Shown here: positions 14,171-26,340 of the stretch, piece after piece
Position numbering within the stretch: the stretch's first letter is position 1
Layout: the number at the start of each line of letters is the position of its first letter
Assembly: GCA_037903355.1 (NCBI GenBank)
Contig: JBAJFE010000014.1
Location: 124,001-188,000, forward strand
Direction of reading: 5' to 3'
DNA: 64,000 nt
Source: Trichuris trichiura
Taxonomy: Eukaryota; Nematoda; Enoplea; Trichinellida; Trichuridae
The notes under the pieces: generated by a model
Databases searched by the model: none
What the model saw: the letters and a program-made list of their open reading frames with translations, nothing else
What the model was told of the DNA's origin: nothing
Made by a program: the position numbers and the translations under genes

Positions 14171-16631
14171 TCAAGAAGCGCCGTGCTTAATTTTTGCTTT
14201 GCTTCGTGGGCCCCAGTTCTTCTCCGGATTCATCTGATACCTCAGGCAACCTTCAACTTTGGAAGTCGGTTCGCAAAGTGGGTGCTCATTGAAATTAATT
14301 TCGTTTCTAAAAATTGTGCCTCATTTTCTCAGGCGGTAACGCCTTGAATAGTCTTACTTCATAGGCAACGAGAGTATGCGATAAGCCGGAGAACGTTCGT
14401 CCAGCTTCGACAGTTTTGAAGAAGGCAGACACAGCTTAGCCCAAGCTTGCATAATGTTCCAGATGAAATCATTTGGTGCATCCGTTTTCACGGCAGATGG
14501 ACAAGCATGCGAAGCTGACACACGATAGTTGCCATTCAGTATTGCTGACCTGACAGCAACAGAGGTAATAATACAATAATACTAAAACAAGCTTACCATA
14601 AAAAACTTTGCTTTGGCGTAGGAAGATGCAATATACTAGCTATCCGTGCACTGTGGTAGTAGAGCGGTACATCAACAAGTTCCTTAGATCGATTAGGTCA
14701 AGAATGTATCACTTCAAAAAATGTTTATCACCTCCCTAACCACCTTCAATACACCAATCAAACGAGCTGTAGTGCCAAGCTGCATATCAGTTCCTTTCAT
14801 GCTTTCCACTTGACCAAGAACTCTTTCAACGAACTGCATATCGTGAATAGGCGCAGACCATATTGGACCAGCAATCTAAGAGTTGCAACCTAGATATTGT
14901 CACTTCAAAAAAAGAAATATATATAACGTATAACCACAAACATAGCCAGCCAATTTAATAAGACTTACTCGAAAATTTCCACCGCAATATTTGCAAGTCT
15001 TTTGCACTGGAGGACCAAGAGCATTTGTAAACTTTGATCCGCCTGAAGTGGCTACCTGGCGAGCCAACGATTGTAGAACAAAACTTTCGCAGGACCCACA
15101 TTGGTAAATCAAACTCTTCTTACTACGCAAAACAAGCAGTACTGATAAACGGGACGAGCTAAGCTAAAGTAGCTTACCAAGCTGAACGTTTAGCCATAGA
15201 AGGGCCTGTCTTTATCAGCAAGAAAACTCGAACGTAAAAGTCGACACTAACGGACAGCAATGGCTCAACGAAACGACCGTAGCAGTTTGCACGTGAATCA
15301 ATTGAGGATATTAGAATTCTTATAGCCTTAAAATCAGCAATTATTTAGCAATTTTAAACTGCCCGCAAGCGCTTGGACTGACTTAACTTGATTTTAGCTT
15401 CACCTACAGTACCCACTGGGGATTTAATGAAAAAAACCTTTTTTAAATTGATAGCACGGCTCTCTAACATTGCTGGCTTAATGTGCTTTAGTGTGCAGTT
15501 TAATCACTGACATCCGAAAAAATAAAAATTGCTTCCGCAAAAATGACACAAATGTTTATAAAAAACCCATCAGTTCACAGAGAAAGGGTCAACGACAAGT
15601 CTTGCAGAGTTAAATGTAAATGCTTGCGAGTATATTTTTAAAACAAGGACAAGACCAAGAACCACCAACTCTTGCTTAAGACGCCTACAGAAACAGATAA
15701 ATATTTGCAGGTTAAATATAACTCAAAAATAAGCAAAAGCTTAATGAAAACGACGGAAAGGAGCACCCGAGGTGGACGGAAAAGTTGTGAATTACTGTTA
15801 AAACCACGCTTACAATTTCGTGACAGCATTTAGATTTCAAGGACATGGAACCGTATTTTGCATAGCACGTCTCTGGCGTGTTACCACACAGGACAGCAAC
15901 ATCGGTACATGTCACCATTAACAAACCTGCAATATGTAAACGTAAAACCAATTGCCGGCGAAAATAGCATCGTCTACCATCATCGCACACACACTGAACA
16001 GCTGCATCCAAAAACTTCGCAGCGCTTCCATAAGGATCCAAATCGACAACGTCAAACCGTTCCTTAAGGGCGCGATGTTCATACATGAATGATCTGGAGT
16101 AAGGTTGAATAAGGAAAAACAGAACATAGCAAGACTTACGTAGCTTCTTTGTTAACAGGAAGTACAAGGTTCTCTACATCATTACTTTGTATGTTCCTCT
16201 TGATAGATTCCACAGCTTGGGAAGACAGATCGTTCGCAACGATCTGTCTTACGCGCGGTACCTCTTTGGCGAATCTTATCGAACGCAAGCCAGTAGCTGA
16301 GAGCGCATCCAGAATAGAAATTCCCTAATCAAGTGAAACCAACTACTGGTTCATTAAGCAACTGCAGAACATCACACCGATTTCGCAAGGGCTGAATTAC
16401 GGGGCCGCGACTTTTTTCGTGGGGAAACGTCTGATTCTTGACTATCGTAAAGGTCACTAACAAAAGTACGGAGAACTGCTACGCTGAAAATGTAAACTTA
16501 AAAAAAGGTTCTTAAGGCAAGTACAGGCAAACAAACCTTAAATCCCTGTTGAACTGTTGTACAGGGTTGTAGAAGACATCCGCAGACTTCGCTTCGATTA
16601 CTGCTTTACCTTCTTTGATTGTCGTGCCCAT
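14171..16631 (-). CDS. TRMT1: tRNA (guanine26-N2)-dimethyltransferase
   Basis: Trm1 uses S-adenosylmethionine to make m2,2G at position 26 of cytosolic and mitochondrial tRNAs. Eleven minus-strand exons join in frame to a 487-residue protein: 16631..16537, 16483..16378, 16324..16140, 16093..15978, 15926..15814, 15326..15178, 15122..14969, 14875..14744, 14682..14597, 14549..14358, 14306..14171. All ten introns are GT-AG; most are 45-95 bp and the fifth is 487 bp. Landmarks in order are [12 protein letters not shown] near residue 21, the AdoMet fold [16 protein letters not shown], the catalytic-type motif [46 protein letters not shown], a four-cysteine set (YQCGSCES and KTCKYCGG), PIWSAPIHD, then [10 protein letters not shown] and NPEKNWGPR near the end. 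The ATG at 16631 gives an N terminus that leads directly into the conserved block. It stops shortly after NWGPR, without the CCCH-type C-terminal finger of the human protein. Confidence 0.96.
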
Positions 16632-17653
16632 AATTTAACTTGGCAATAATAAAGCATTCGGAAAAAAGGATTTATTGGGTTGACGGATACCCCACCTGTC
16701 CAATTTTCATGTATTCGTAATACTTGCAAACCGTTACAAGGTACTGTTGTTTTTCGTTCAAAGGCATGGCTTTCAATCATACTTTTGAAAAATAACAATT
16801 TTTAAAGCTTTTATTTTGAGAAAAATAAAATATGTAATTGTTTTGGGGTTTTTCCTGTTAACAACGCATCAGTCGTACTGTAATTTCGCGAAAACAGTGA
16901 AAAATGCAGGTTCCTGAGGTCTAACTTTTACGTGCCTTCTCATTAGATGTGGTTTTTTTGTTTTATCACAAGTTTATGGCGCAAGAAAAAAATAAAACTT
17001 CGCCGCCTACCTAGCTAAGCGCTTGGTTCGCAAATGTTCATACTGCCTATACCAATGTACCTTAGTTGTATATTTTTATCTACCACTTTAATATTTTAAA
17101 ACATTAAATGAATACACTTTAGCAGAACCGCAAGTGCGTTACACAACCAGTTTACTTCACATGCAAGTCAGAATACAATGAACGACAGTACTCAGTACTC
17201 GATAGATACGTATATATCGTACGGTATCTTTTCTTGATGCTTAAGTAACAAGGGCGGTCGCGCCCGCTACAATACATTTTTTTCTAGTTGCATAAACATG
17301 CTTCTTTAGAGCTTAGGAGAAGGGGTGTACATTATTAGAACAAAAGGAACTTCTGATCAAACTAAAAAGGCTACTCACTTTCATTGACTCTTAAGCATGG
17401 TTACTAACACTCTGATTACTTCCAATTAAGAACAAACCTCCCTCAGGCAAGAAAACAATGGGCCATAGGGTGCTTTACCTTCAGATCAATTTTCATACTG
17501 TAGGCTGTCGACTCAAGTATAAAATAGTAAAAAAAAGTAGCTACGTGAACTTTCCAAATTAGTGCTTGAATTAACTGTATTTATTGTTGAATTTCTTATT
17601 AACGTTGCTCTTAAATCCTTCTGTATCAGTCGCTAAGTCTTTTTTGTATTTAT
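16632..17653. other. Intergenic, TRMT1 promoter side and FAM20 3' side
   Basis: About 1 kb separates the stop of the FAM20 gene from the ATG of TRMT1, both on the minus strand. It is AT-rich with no supported open frame, so the two genes are unlikely to be a tight operon. Confidence 0.5.
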
Positions 17654-20544
17654 TTATGACAGCGCTGAGATAGAGGCGATTATTTCGTTCTTGTAACGAC
17701 GTAGAAGAACGTTATTGTAGTTCCATCCAGCGCGATCAAGGCATTCGACCACTTCCAATAACACCAACTCTAGTCGTCTATCAAGAGCGACAAGGTGCTT
17801 ATCCGCTAACACAGGTGATGCATGGTCATTCGCCATTGAGTTATTCAAAGCTTTTGAAAGAGGAATATCTCCAAAGTAGAAGTTCAACAGAGATGTTACT
17901 GTAGTCGGTCGAACAAGGCAGCATTGCATTAATGGAAGCAGAATGTCGTAATCGTCCAGTTTGGAATTTCCAAATCTGGAAGAATAGATTATTCACTCTG
18001 CTTTGGCAAAGTTTTGAAATGTTTCTTACCCTCGTCCATTGTCTAGATGCATTGCAAAGCCTGGTCTATCTGGAGTCATGTTGAAAAACTCTAGATGATG
18101 CCTATCCTGATTTCCTGCAAAGGAATTCTTCGTCGTTGTGTATCCACATTAAAACAAGGTGCTTCACAATACCAGTGAGGAAGTCAAAAATACAGGCATC
18201 TATCAAGTCTAGAATTTGGTTCCCATTGTTGAAAGCGGATAAACGTTTAACATTTTGCTCGCAGAAATCAGGATTGACTTGCCACTCTGCTAATTGATCT
18301 CTTACCGAGTAGGTTCTGAAAAGTTTTGATTTTAATTAAGCCGAAATTCAGGTGGATAATATCAGTGAAAGGAACTTGCTTATCATAAAGAAAAGCTCTA
18401 GCTTGCCGAAATCCATTGGTTCCGGTGCCTATTCTAAATTAATTTTTGAATACCTTCTGTAAGGCGATCGTATATGTCCTCTGGGAACTAAATCTTCGTC
18501 GGGAAGACTGACTTGGAGGGACCCTTCTATTAGGTCCGGAGTTCCGCAGATTGGGTGTCGTAGGTCGCAGTAGTAATCACACTTTCCATAGAAGCAACGA
18601 TTTTTTGCTGAAACCAATACACCTCTGCATGTTAGCAACTCCATAAAAGTTGTATTAATAATTATAGCTGTAACCGTAGTAACAGCAGTAAGTAGTATCC
18701 AGAATTTTTTAAATTGTCTTCTGACTGACACACCTGAGTGTCTGTGTGCAGAAGAGTTGTTATCACGTCAGTTATGAACGAGCTGTATTGGCAGATGACG
18801 GTAAGAAAATTGAATATCGTTACAATCGTTCCATCTGTTAGCTATTTGGATAATGATGTCTTATTTGCTATTGCGTTACGTGTTTTACATTTCATGCTAC
18901 GATCCAGCTTTCACCCCCGAAAAATTTTTTTAAGTTAATGGTAAACCGGTGGAACTTGTATTAGTAGGTGCGTGCATAAACAACCTGCAAATACCTAATC
19001 GCCTTAAAAACTTTACCTTTTAATAATATGAGTGTAGAAATTTGACATTTTTCTGTTCAGTAGAACTTTCATTACTTATTTATGCATGACATGCAATGCA
19101 GAATACATCCTAAATCGAATGTGCATAGTATATTAGATAGGTGGTAAAAGGTAAATGCGTCTGTGGCTACTGAGGTCTGACTAAGGTCATTGCCTTGCGT
19201 AGCTTTTTCAAGGGACCCATCCTGGTATATTGGATTGAAGGCATCTTATTTTTGAGCTTGAAAAAAAGCAGCAGTTGTGCAGCAGCTGCATGTGTGCAAT
19301 AAGGGCTAACACATGCCCAGAGATGATCTGCAATTTTGCAAGAAACTGGATAGATTCCTCATAATGATTTGATAAGGGGACCATTTTCCTCTGCATAGCT
19401 GTGCTCTTGTCGGCATGGTAAGCTGAAGAGGTGATGTTCTGTTAGCATGAATGTCTAGCTGACCTGCTAAAGTATAGCGGCGGGAGCACAGCCTTGCAAA
19501 ACAAGGTACCTTTGCGATCATCATATCATTGAGTTGTAAATGCCTCAGCTAGTGACCGCTCACTTGCTAAAGGAAACGGCAAAGCCTACGTTTGTCAGTT
19601 AGAATTTACCTGGAGAGATAAAAAATGTCCCATTCAAATCTGGCGACGTTTTTGCATTATCCTCCAAGTCCTTGCTAACATTCACTTTTCTTCCAACGGT
19701 TGGCAATGCCCGTCTGAAGTTCAGTATCCTAAAATGGGTTATGTTTAAAACTTGCTCACAGTAAGTAGCAGTTACACCTGTCCAAATGGAAGGCCGCAAT
19801 TTCAGCGTTATGTCGTTCGTAGTCGGTAAAATAAAAGTGGTTAGGGTCGGTCTCACGCTGACGGTCATGCCTGCAAAATTTAAATAAAAGCAAAAGGAAT
19901 CACGTTCGATAGTTAACATCAATAGAAATTTCTTAACAGATATTTGCTTCAACCTCATTGGCTTGAATATGGCGCTATAGTTGTGCTCAAAAACCAGTGC
20001 CAATTTAAGTTGTGTGCCAGCTCGCACGTTGTACACTTCCAGAACAGGTAATTCTCTCAGTAATTGTATTATTTCTTCTACAACCTTTTCATCATTGTAA
20101 AAGCTGCATTCACTCATGTGCAGGTAAAATTTGTCCCAGGCAGTTTTGTCTCGTAGTTTTCTCCTAAACAAAGCGGTTGCCTACGTGATGAACGCTTTTC
20201 AAAAGCTCACCCGGTTAGATGGCTTAAATAATCTTGGACGGTCAGGTTTCCATTGCATGAACTTCCTTGATTAAGTGTTTGCCAAGGAAGTTGCAGAAGT
20301 TTCGCAATTCGCTTTCGGTTTGCGACGTCTGACAAAACAGGTTTATCATTTTCTCCGCAACATTTTCTTTTTTGAAAGCTTTATCGATACCTGATCGTTC
20401 AATCCATTTTGCAAAGGAAATTTCTTCTGGTAGTTCATAAACGCTCTGGAAATATAGGACAAGCAATATTGAAACGCAGAAGGAAAATGCTAGCAAGAAT
20501 TTATCAATGTGGCCACGATGCATGTGATAGTTTGGGTAATGCAC
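17654..20544 (-). CDS. FAM20: FAM20-family secretory-pathway kinase (FAM20C/famk-1-like)
   Basis: FAM20 proteins are atypical kinases of the Golgi lumen that phosphorylate secreted proteins (FAM20C) or proteoglycan xylose (FAM20B). Nine minus-strand exons join in frame to 465 residues: 20544..20391, 20328..20211, 20163..19954, 19870..19778, 19728..19610, 18607..18454, 18315..18173, 18114..18030, 17975..17654. The ATG at 20544 is followed by a signal anchor ([18 protein letters not shown]). Then come the nucleotide-binding lysine in FKPM, the [15 protein letters not shown] helix with its metal-binding acidic residue, the cysteine block [11 protein letters not shown] with [10 protein letters not shown], the catalytic Asp in GNQDRHH, the metal-binding Asp in HLDNGRGFG, and the conserved end QCCLVRPTT to [16 protein letters not shown]. 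Catalytic residues are all present, so an active kinase is expected. The FFISP and LDNGRGFG wording is nearer FAM20C than FAM20B. Intron 5 is about 1 kb. Confidence 0.95.
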
Positions 20545-21203
20545 TTGTTCTTACCTTAAAATTAGTGTCATTCCTTCTCGAAGCAGAAATTCCGGTTCCG
20601 CGACAACCTGACTTCCCAATGAACGCCTATTTTTTAGACGAATTAATTGGGACATTCTGGTCTCGTTTTGTAAATGTAACTTCTGGTCTTGTTGTTGAGA
20701 AGTTCATAGCGTAGGATTCAATAAATATTTTTCATTTGATTACAAGTGATTCGTTCTGAAGTAAAGTATGTGTGAAGGTACAATGACCAGCAATAGGATA
20801 TTCCGGAAGGGCTCTTATTTTTTTTTCAACGATGCTTTCTCCCCTCCCCTTTCCGCAAGCATTTTAACAAAATACAGGCGCTTTCTAATTAGCATCACGT
20901 TCAAGTGGCTTTCGACAAAGCGGCAGTTTAAAAATTCGTCTTCTCGGCGGGAGGACAAAATACGACTGAAAACGCAAAACCTATTACCGCATGATGCTTG
21001 CCCACGCATGCTGTTGAAGCTTGATGAATTTCAGCGGTATGCATGATCCTATATTACGCAATTTTATTAGTATTGACAAAATTTAAATGAAATTAATTCT
21101 TAAGACGTCTCCTAAATTAGGAACTATAGTGTGTGTTACAGTCCTTTGAGCGAATTGTTTATTTTTTAAATTAATTAATTGTTATGCGAGAGAAGAAGTC
21201 GCT
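20545..21203. other. Intergenic, upstream of FAM20
   Basis: Short open frames on both strands (20768-21046) overlap each other and have no recognisable content. This should contain the FAM20 promoter; no clear TATA element was picked out. Confidence 0.4.
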
Positions 21204-21276
21204 GGGCCACTAGCTCAAATGGTAGAGCGCTCGCTTAGCATGCGAGAGGTACTGGGATCGATACCCAGGTGGTCCA
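21204..21276 (+). tRNA. tRNA-Ala(AGC)
   Basis: A 73-nt cloverleaf with acceptor GGGCCAC/GTGGTCC. The third pair is G-U, the G3:U70 identity element that alanyl-tRNA synthetase reads. The anticodon loop is TTAGCAT between CTCGC and GCGAG, the discriminator is A, and a T-run for Pol III termination starts two bases downstream. Confidence 0.97.
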
Positions 21277-22398
21277 GTCTTTTACAGGATAATTATTCGT
21301 ACGTCACACTGCTCTAAGGTTTTTTCGTTCTAGTGCCACAGTAAAACCTTTTCTATCTTAACCAAAACTGCTCAGCGGTCCAGAAAACATTAAGTTCAGG
21401 CTGAAATTTTCTGTTGCTTTTAAGATGCCTCTTTTCTAAACACAGACCTAAAACGGAAAACTTGCTAAGCTATTAGAAGTTTGGAAATTCAATGAGTGAA
21501 TCGCTTTCGAAAGAATGGAAAGATTCAAACAGTTTATCAAAACGGCCGCATCGTTCTGCGTTGGTATTTTCACCAAAAAGCACATAACTTCAAGCAGCAG
21601 TGGTTTTTCAGGTGCAGATGTCTCATTGGTAGTTGGGAGACTTTATTGAGAATATCATTCCACGAGTATTCTCGTTATATTATTAGCATACGACGAAGGG
21701 AAATGTTTTTAAGAATTGCTAGTCTCAAAGAGCATTGTATTTTTTTCTGTAAGCAACGCGTTCAACAGTTGAATTTTTGTCAGTTACTATTAAAACTCTG
21801 TGTTGCGGCACTTTAATGCCCCTGCTACAGCATTGCTTACCAGGCAATAAATTTACGCGTTTTCGAATGCGATACTTTTCCCGCTTGCTTTGAGGCATGC
21901 TAAGACCATGGAAGAGCTCATAATCTAATCACTCGCTGATCTTCTTCCGCCATCGCACAGTTTTCTTCTTCAAACACTATAAAATGAGTGAAATTAAGTT
22001 TTTTCTAATCTCTGCCAGCTTACTAGATTGAATTGCATAGAAAATCCTCTGCATCCTGTAAACAATGAAATGACTTGTGATGTTACTTATTTATTTATTA
22101 GAGTTTGCACATGCTTTCTGGCAAGTTTTCTGAGAAGAAAAAAACTGAGAACTCGCTAAAGCTTTCAGGCTATTTTTTTATTTCTTGAGTGATTCCACTT
22201 GACATGCTACTCTGCTAGCGGTCCTTGCTGCTCAAAAATGGAAGAAAAATTTCTTTGAATGCAATTTCAACGCTGACAGCTTGCTTTGGCGAGTCATTTA
22301 TTTAAGTGAAATAGTTCTAACTTTATAAAACTGTAGTTGTTCATAAAAACTCTGCCCGTGCTTACAGCAAGAATCTATTTTTCTCACAATGCATCACC
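21277..22398. other. No recognisable gene
   Basis: A spacer between two tRNA genes. The 106-codon open frame at 21496-21816 has no splice context or family signature and is not called. Confidence 0.4.
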
Positions 22399-22514
22399 GA
22401 CAGCGTGGCCGAGCGGTCTAAGGCGCCAGACTCAAGTGTAAACTTGCCTGCAGTAGCAGGTCTGAGCGTTCTGGTCAGTGAATACTGGCGTGGGTTCGAA
22501 TCCCACCGCTGTCA
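22399..22514 (+). tRNA. tRNA-Leu(CAA) with 32-nt intron
   Basis: The acceptor GACAGCG pairs with CGCTGTC, followed by D-arm GGCCGAGCGGTCTAAGGC, anticodon CAA, a long variable arm and the T-arm GGGTTCGAATCCC that doubles as the B box. The intron starts one base after the anticodon and holds a CCTGC/GCAGG hairpin. This copy has the shortest intron of the set and CAGTA in the intron loop region. Confidence 0.96.
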
Positions 22515-23740
22515 AGTGTTTTCTGAAATTGTGAGCTGTAATTTTGTGGATAATCTTTCCATCGAATCACTGCTTCTCTTTGATACATTGGTCGGACGTT
22601 GTGAGAATAAACTTACTATCACGTCAACAGATCGTTCGTTTAGCACTGGTGCTCATCTGCGTTAACACATTTTTAACAAACAGAAACCCATCCGAAGCAT
22701 TCCAAACCTCTCGCTGCTTTTAGAGGTAGCATACTTTCCTCAGAATGAAGAGATTCAAATTTTTTTAGTGTTTATCCTTTTTTTGTTTGCACTTCAGTTC
22801 GAAATAATTTGACAGATGGTAAAATTTTTAATCGCGGAAAGCCTAGCGGAGAAGCGCAACTTGCTCATGCAATTTCTTAATCGCAAGATAACTTTTGCGT
22901 TTTGCAACTTTTTTGCATTTATCAAAACTGCTAATAGCCTACCGTTCTGCTTTTTATTTACGTAATTCTAAACCTTTCTTTCGTCAGCTGACCAGGCCAT
23001 CTCGACTCATACCACCTACGAATTAAACGTTTAAAAAGTTTAAGTAATATTACCGCGATTGGCTCAGCATAAAACATATTGTTTAAGTTTTTAGGATAAG
23101 CCGAAGCTACATGTCAGCATGCATTCCTGGCTAATACATTTCAAAATTTCGAGCTCTAGCATTTAGTATGAAGCTGTAATAAAATCTCACCTCTTTTGCA
23201 CTGTTCATTAGCACTAGCAGAAACCAGCGCTTCAAATTACTCCAAGAATGGAGAAACTTGACCAGTTTTATTCACGTCGGTTGGAGGATTCTAGAATACG
23301 GTAATACTAGTTCTTAAGGCATTTTTTGGGAAAAGGTATAGTGAACCTGAGTTTCATTTGTGAATTAAAGCGAGAACTTCTGCTCATTTGCAGCTGTTAC
23401 CGCAAAAACAGGAAAGTTCGTTTAGCGCGCTCTTCTCTTCAATGTTAACTCATCGTAGATAACTAATAATGAAAAACTTGAAGTTTCGCTCAGCTAGTCG
23501 GTAGGAGAAGCACCAGTTTAAACGCTAGCTAAAGGATAATCAGGTTACATAATATCCACTGCAGTTTACAGAAGCTTAAACTTTAAAGCCATTCTACTTG
23601 TGAGCTGACGCGGTCAGTGATCATTCAGTCGTTTTAGCGGCTCAAGTAACTGAGCAGTCGGTTAAGCAGAACGCGGCCGGCGGTGTAGGATCACTTCGGT
23701 GGGCAGCTTCAAGGGTCTCTGCCCATGTCAGATCATACCC
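22515..23740. other. No recognisable gene
   Basis: AT-rich intergenic sequence. The end may contain the promoter or trans-splice acceptor of the gene starting at 23741 (TGTAG at about 23687 is a candidate acceptor). Confidence 0.4.
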
Positions 23741-24547
23741 ATGAAGGAGTACTTGAACTATAATGGGTTCGAAGAAAATGTTGCAATTAAAAACTCACTG
23801 AAAATGCAGAAATTGGAACGGAACTTGGAACTAAGTGACTTGGATCTAAGGGATAAAGTTCAAGGAAAAGTGGCAATGGACAAGAAGTTGACGAACACAG
23901 GCCCTGATTTGATTGGAGTATCAAGTGCTAATTTGGCTAAGCAGTTAGTCGCCATTGCTTTATGCTTGCAGATCCAATACACCACGCTGAAAATCATCAG
24001 AAATCGTATGCTTGAGATGCCAGAAGCAAACTACATGCAAGCAGTTCCATTGTGCATTGGAGCAATCACACTAGCGTTGATGAGCACCTGCTATATTCTG
24101 AAGCGATGCGATGAACTAACTGACAGCAGGGCAATGTTCCGTGTTGCAGCATTTGTAACACTCTGTTCTTTACCTGGCATTCTTGCCTTTGTGCAAAATG
24201 ATGGTTGTGAGCAACCTCCGCCATGTTTTCTGCTGCTCTCCATGGGCATCGTGATTTCAATGACAGGTATTTCTGTAGAATCAGATCTGTCGGTTAAAAT
24301 AGGCACTGCTGTTTCACCTGCGTTTGCTCTGCTACTCCTTTATGGTGTTTGGGTTGGAATAACTGTTAGATATGTGATATGGATAACATTGCTAAGTATG
24401 ACAACAGCTGCATTGATGCATGACCAACTTAAAGCTGTTGCCTATGGGCATGATCCACGCCTCAGTGATCTTTCACCTTTGATAATGTTTTTCATTGCTA
24501 TCAACATGACAATGTATCTGATGGGCTGGCTAGTCACCACCGAGTAG
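23741..24547 (+). CDS. Multi-pass membrane protein of unknown family, copy A
   Basis: An intronless frame of 268 codons from the ATG at 23741 (MKEYLNYNGF) to TAG at 24547; a GTG 42 bp upstream is in frame but not needed. About 70 hydrophilic residues, acidic and lysine-rich, precede at least six hydrophobic segments: around KQLVAIALCL, YMQAVPLCIGAITLALM, FRVAAFVTLCSLPGILAFV, CFLLLSMGIVISMTGIS, the long TAVSPAFALLLLYGVWVGI stretch, and LIMFFIAINMTMYLMGWLV. I do not recognise the family. Its best relative here is the convergent gene at 25714-26340, with which it shares the pattern of Leu/Thr-rich linker, TAV-x3-PA-x2-LL-x2-YG, then an Ala-x-Met-x2-Gln-Leu turn. A role as a transporter or receptor would be a guess. 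Confidence 0.75.
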   Translation: MKEYLNYNGFEENVAIKNSLKMQKLERNLELSDLDLRDKVQGKVAMDKKLTNTGPDLIGVSSANLAKQLVAIALCLQIQYTTLKIIRNRMLEMPEANYMQAVPLCIGAITLALMSTCYILKRCDELTDSRAMFRVAAFVTLCSLPGILAFVQNDGCEQPPPCFLLLSMGIVISMTGISVESDLSVKIGTAVSPAFALLLLYGVWVGITVRYVIWITLLSMTTAALMHDQLKAVAYGHDPRLSDLSPLIMFFIAINMTMYLMGWLVTTE

Positions 24548-25713
24548 TAATGCACGCAATCTTCTCTCAAGTTAACAAAGTGGCCATTTGAAAATATCAT
24601 CAGGTTTTCAATGTCACATATTGTAAACACGGTTTTTCCTACGCACATATTGCCACGAAATAACAGAAGCATAACTTTTAAGTCCGGAAAATTTACCTTT
24701 GAAGCCACGAAAAGTTGTCAAGATCGAAAATGAACCAGCTTAACCTAACTTCTTCCCTCTGTTGATGGGATCAAAATTCGCTCTAGTGCAAATAAGGCAA
24801 GGCAAACTGAAGTGCGCATTGCCCTATTTGCGCAGAAATTATTGAGCTAATATTCACATGTGATTCTGATATGCACGACTTAGTATTTTCTGTGAACATT
24901 TTGTTATTAATTGGCACATTTGCATTATAAGTACTTCATATTCCATAATTTCATTTGCTGCTCATACACTAAATTAATTTTGTGCAAAATAAAATGCATC
25001 GTCTCGCCTGAACCGTTTCTCTGTGTCTACTCGTGTGTTATGTGTAATTTACGATTTTGCATAACCTATAGCTGCCTAGACAGAATCGTACTTTAATTGT
25101 AGTTTAGGCTGAAATGGCGTAGACTAACCATTAGTAAAAAATGGCGCTGGCTGCACTGCAGCGTTTAATTTATCGCACAGACCAAGGAGCAATTCTACAG
25201 ACAGTGGAAACTGTTCGTCATGTTCAGCTTGCTTCATGAATGCTGGTTCGATTGTCCGTGTTTCGACTTACGGGTGAAGATTTATTTAAGTTCATAATTG
25301 ACTAATTTCGCGCAAATACATACTTAAAAAATTAAATAATAATGTTAAAAAAGTAAAAAATTAAATAAATAATTATTTAAAAAATCATGACAATTCTTTC
25401 ATGATTATGAAATTCACTTGTCTTATAAGAAATCTATGTTTTTTACTGATAAAGTTCTCATTCACGTGTACTCATGCGAACATGGTTTCTTTTTGGATTA
25501 AGCGTCACGCAGATACCAAGTCCTTTAACGACGAATCTTGTTTAGTGCTTCTTGCATTTATGCAGGTGTAGCGGGAATACAGACGCTCAGTTGGCTGAAC
25601 CGCAACGCAGTCTTTTCCAAAGTCTGCTTTACCTTTGCAGCTGTTTGCTTTAAGCTGTTTTTCAGCGACGGCTTTTTAATTTGATAGTTGATGCATAGAG
25701 GAGGCGCATATGC
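24548..25713. other. Intergenic between two convergent paralogues
   Basis: No supported gene. It contains the 3' flanks of both membrane-protein genes and an AT-rich, A/T-run segment at about 25320-25400. Confidence 0.4.
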
Positions 25714-26340
25714 TTACAAGTAGCAGACAGTACTAGCAATGGTAAGAAAAATAATGAAGCGCCATTCATCTGCCACTCGAATCATTTGCCTAGAAAGAAC
25801 CCTTGCCAGCTGAATCTGCAATTCCATAGCACCAACTGAACACATGGTAGCTATCGATGCTAAATAACTAATGGGAAAACCAGAAAGGCAGCCATAAATG
25901 AACAGTAATCCAAGAGCAGGTCCAACAACGACTGCAGTGAGTAGAGGCATGTTTGATGTCAGCTCAACGTTAGTCTTGCGAATCGATATTCCCATGCACA
26001 GGGGCATCGTGAATGCAAGAGGCATAGCGCTGTAAATCTCTTGTCCAGGTAAGAGAAGTCCAACAAAAGTGCCAAGGTGAAAAGTAGCACTGAACACACA
26101 CATTTCCATCTCATCAGCTTCCGTGGAAAATTCACATAGCAACAGGAAATAAAACGCGATGGAAATAAAAAACAGTATAATTAACAGATTCACTGAGCCG
26201 TAGAACAGCTTGTGATACATGCCTGATAGCAATAATCTGCTCAGCATGAAGCTAGCAGCCTGGAATGCCATACAATCAGAAACCCAAAAAAAGTAGTCAG
26301 CCAAACTGGCATATAAATCAGAAGTAATTTCGTCGATCAT
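25714..26340 (-). CDS. Multi-pass membrane protein of unknown family, copy B
   Basis: An intronless minus-strand frame of 208 codons from the ATG at 26340..26338 (MIDEITSDLY), ending at 25714. It has about six hydrophobic segments, including LFYGSVNLLIILFFISIAFY, a short MCVFSATFHLGTFVGLLLPG, AMPLAFTMPLCMGIS and TAVVVGPALGLLFIYGCLSG. The C-terminal half parallels copy A (MGIS, then a polar linker, TAV-x4-PA-x2-LL-x2-YG-x3-G, then A-x-x-x-QLA). It lacks the long hydrophilic N terminus of copy A. No family is recognised. The relation to copy A is seen by eye and is distant, so the two are old duplicates or members of a larger family. Confidence 0.7.
   Translation of the reverse strand: MIDEITSDLYASLADYFFWVSDCMAFQAASFMLSRLLLSGMYHKLFYGSVNLLIILFFISIAFYFLLLCEFSTEADEMEMCVFSATFHLGTFVGLLLPGQEIYSAMPLAFTMPLCMGISIRKTNVELTSNMPLLTAVVVGPALGLLFIYGCLSGFPISYLASIATMCSVGAMELQIQLARVLSRQMIRVADEWRFIIFLTIASTVCYL

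Noticed and set aside
19208..19524. Minus frames of 62 and 72 codons
   Set aside because: They lie in the 1-kb intron between FAM20 exons 5 and 6 and do not fit the frame or the family.
22405..22665. 86-codon plus-strand frame starting within tRNA-Leu
   Set aside because: It is a translation of the tRNA gene itself; the same false peptide recurs at 35307-35585.
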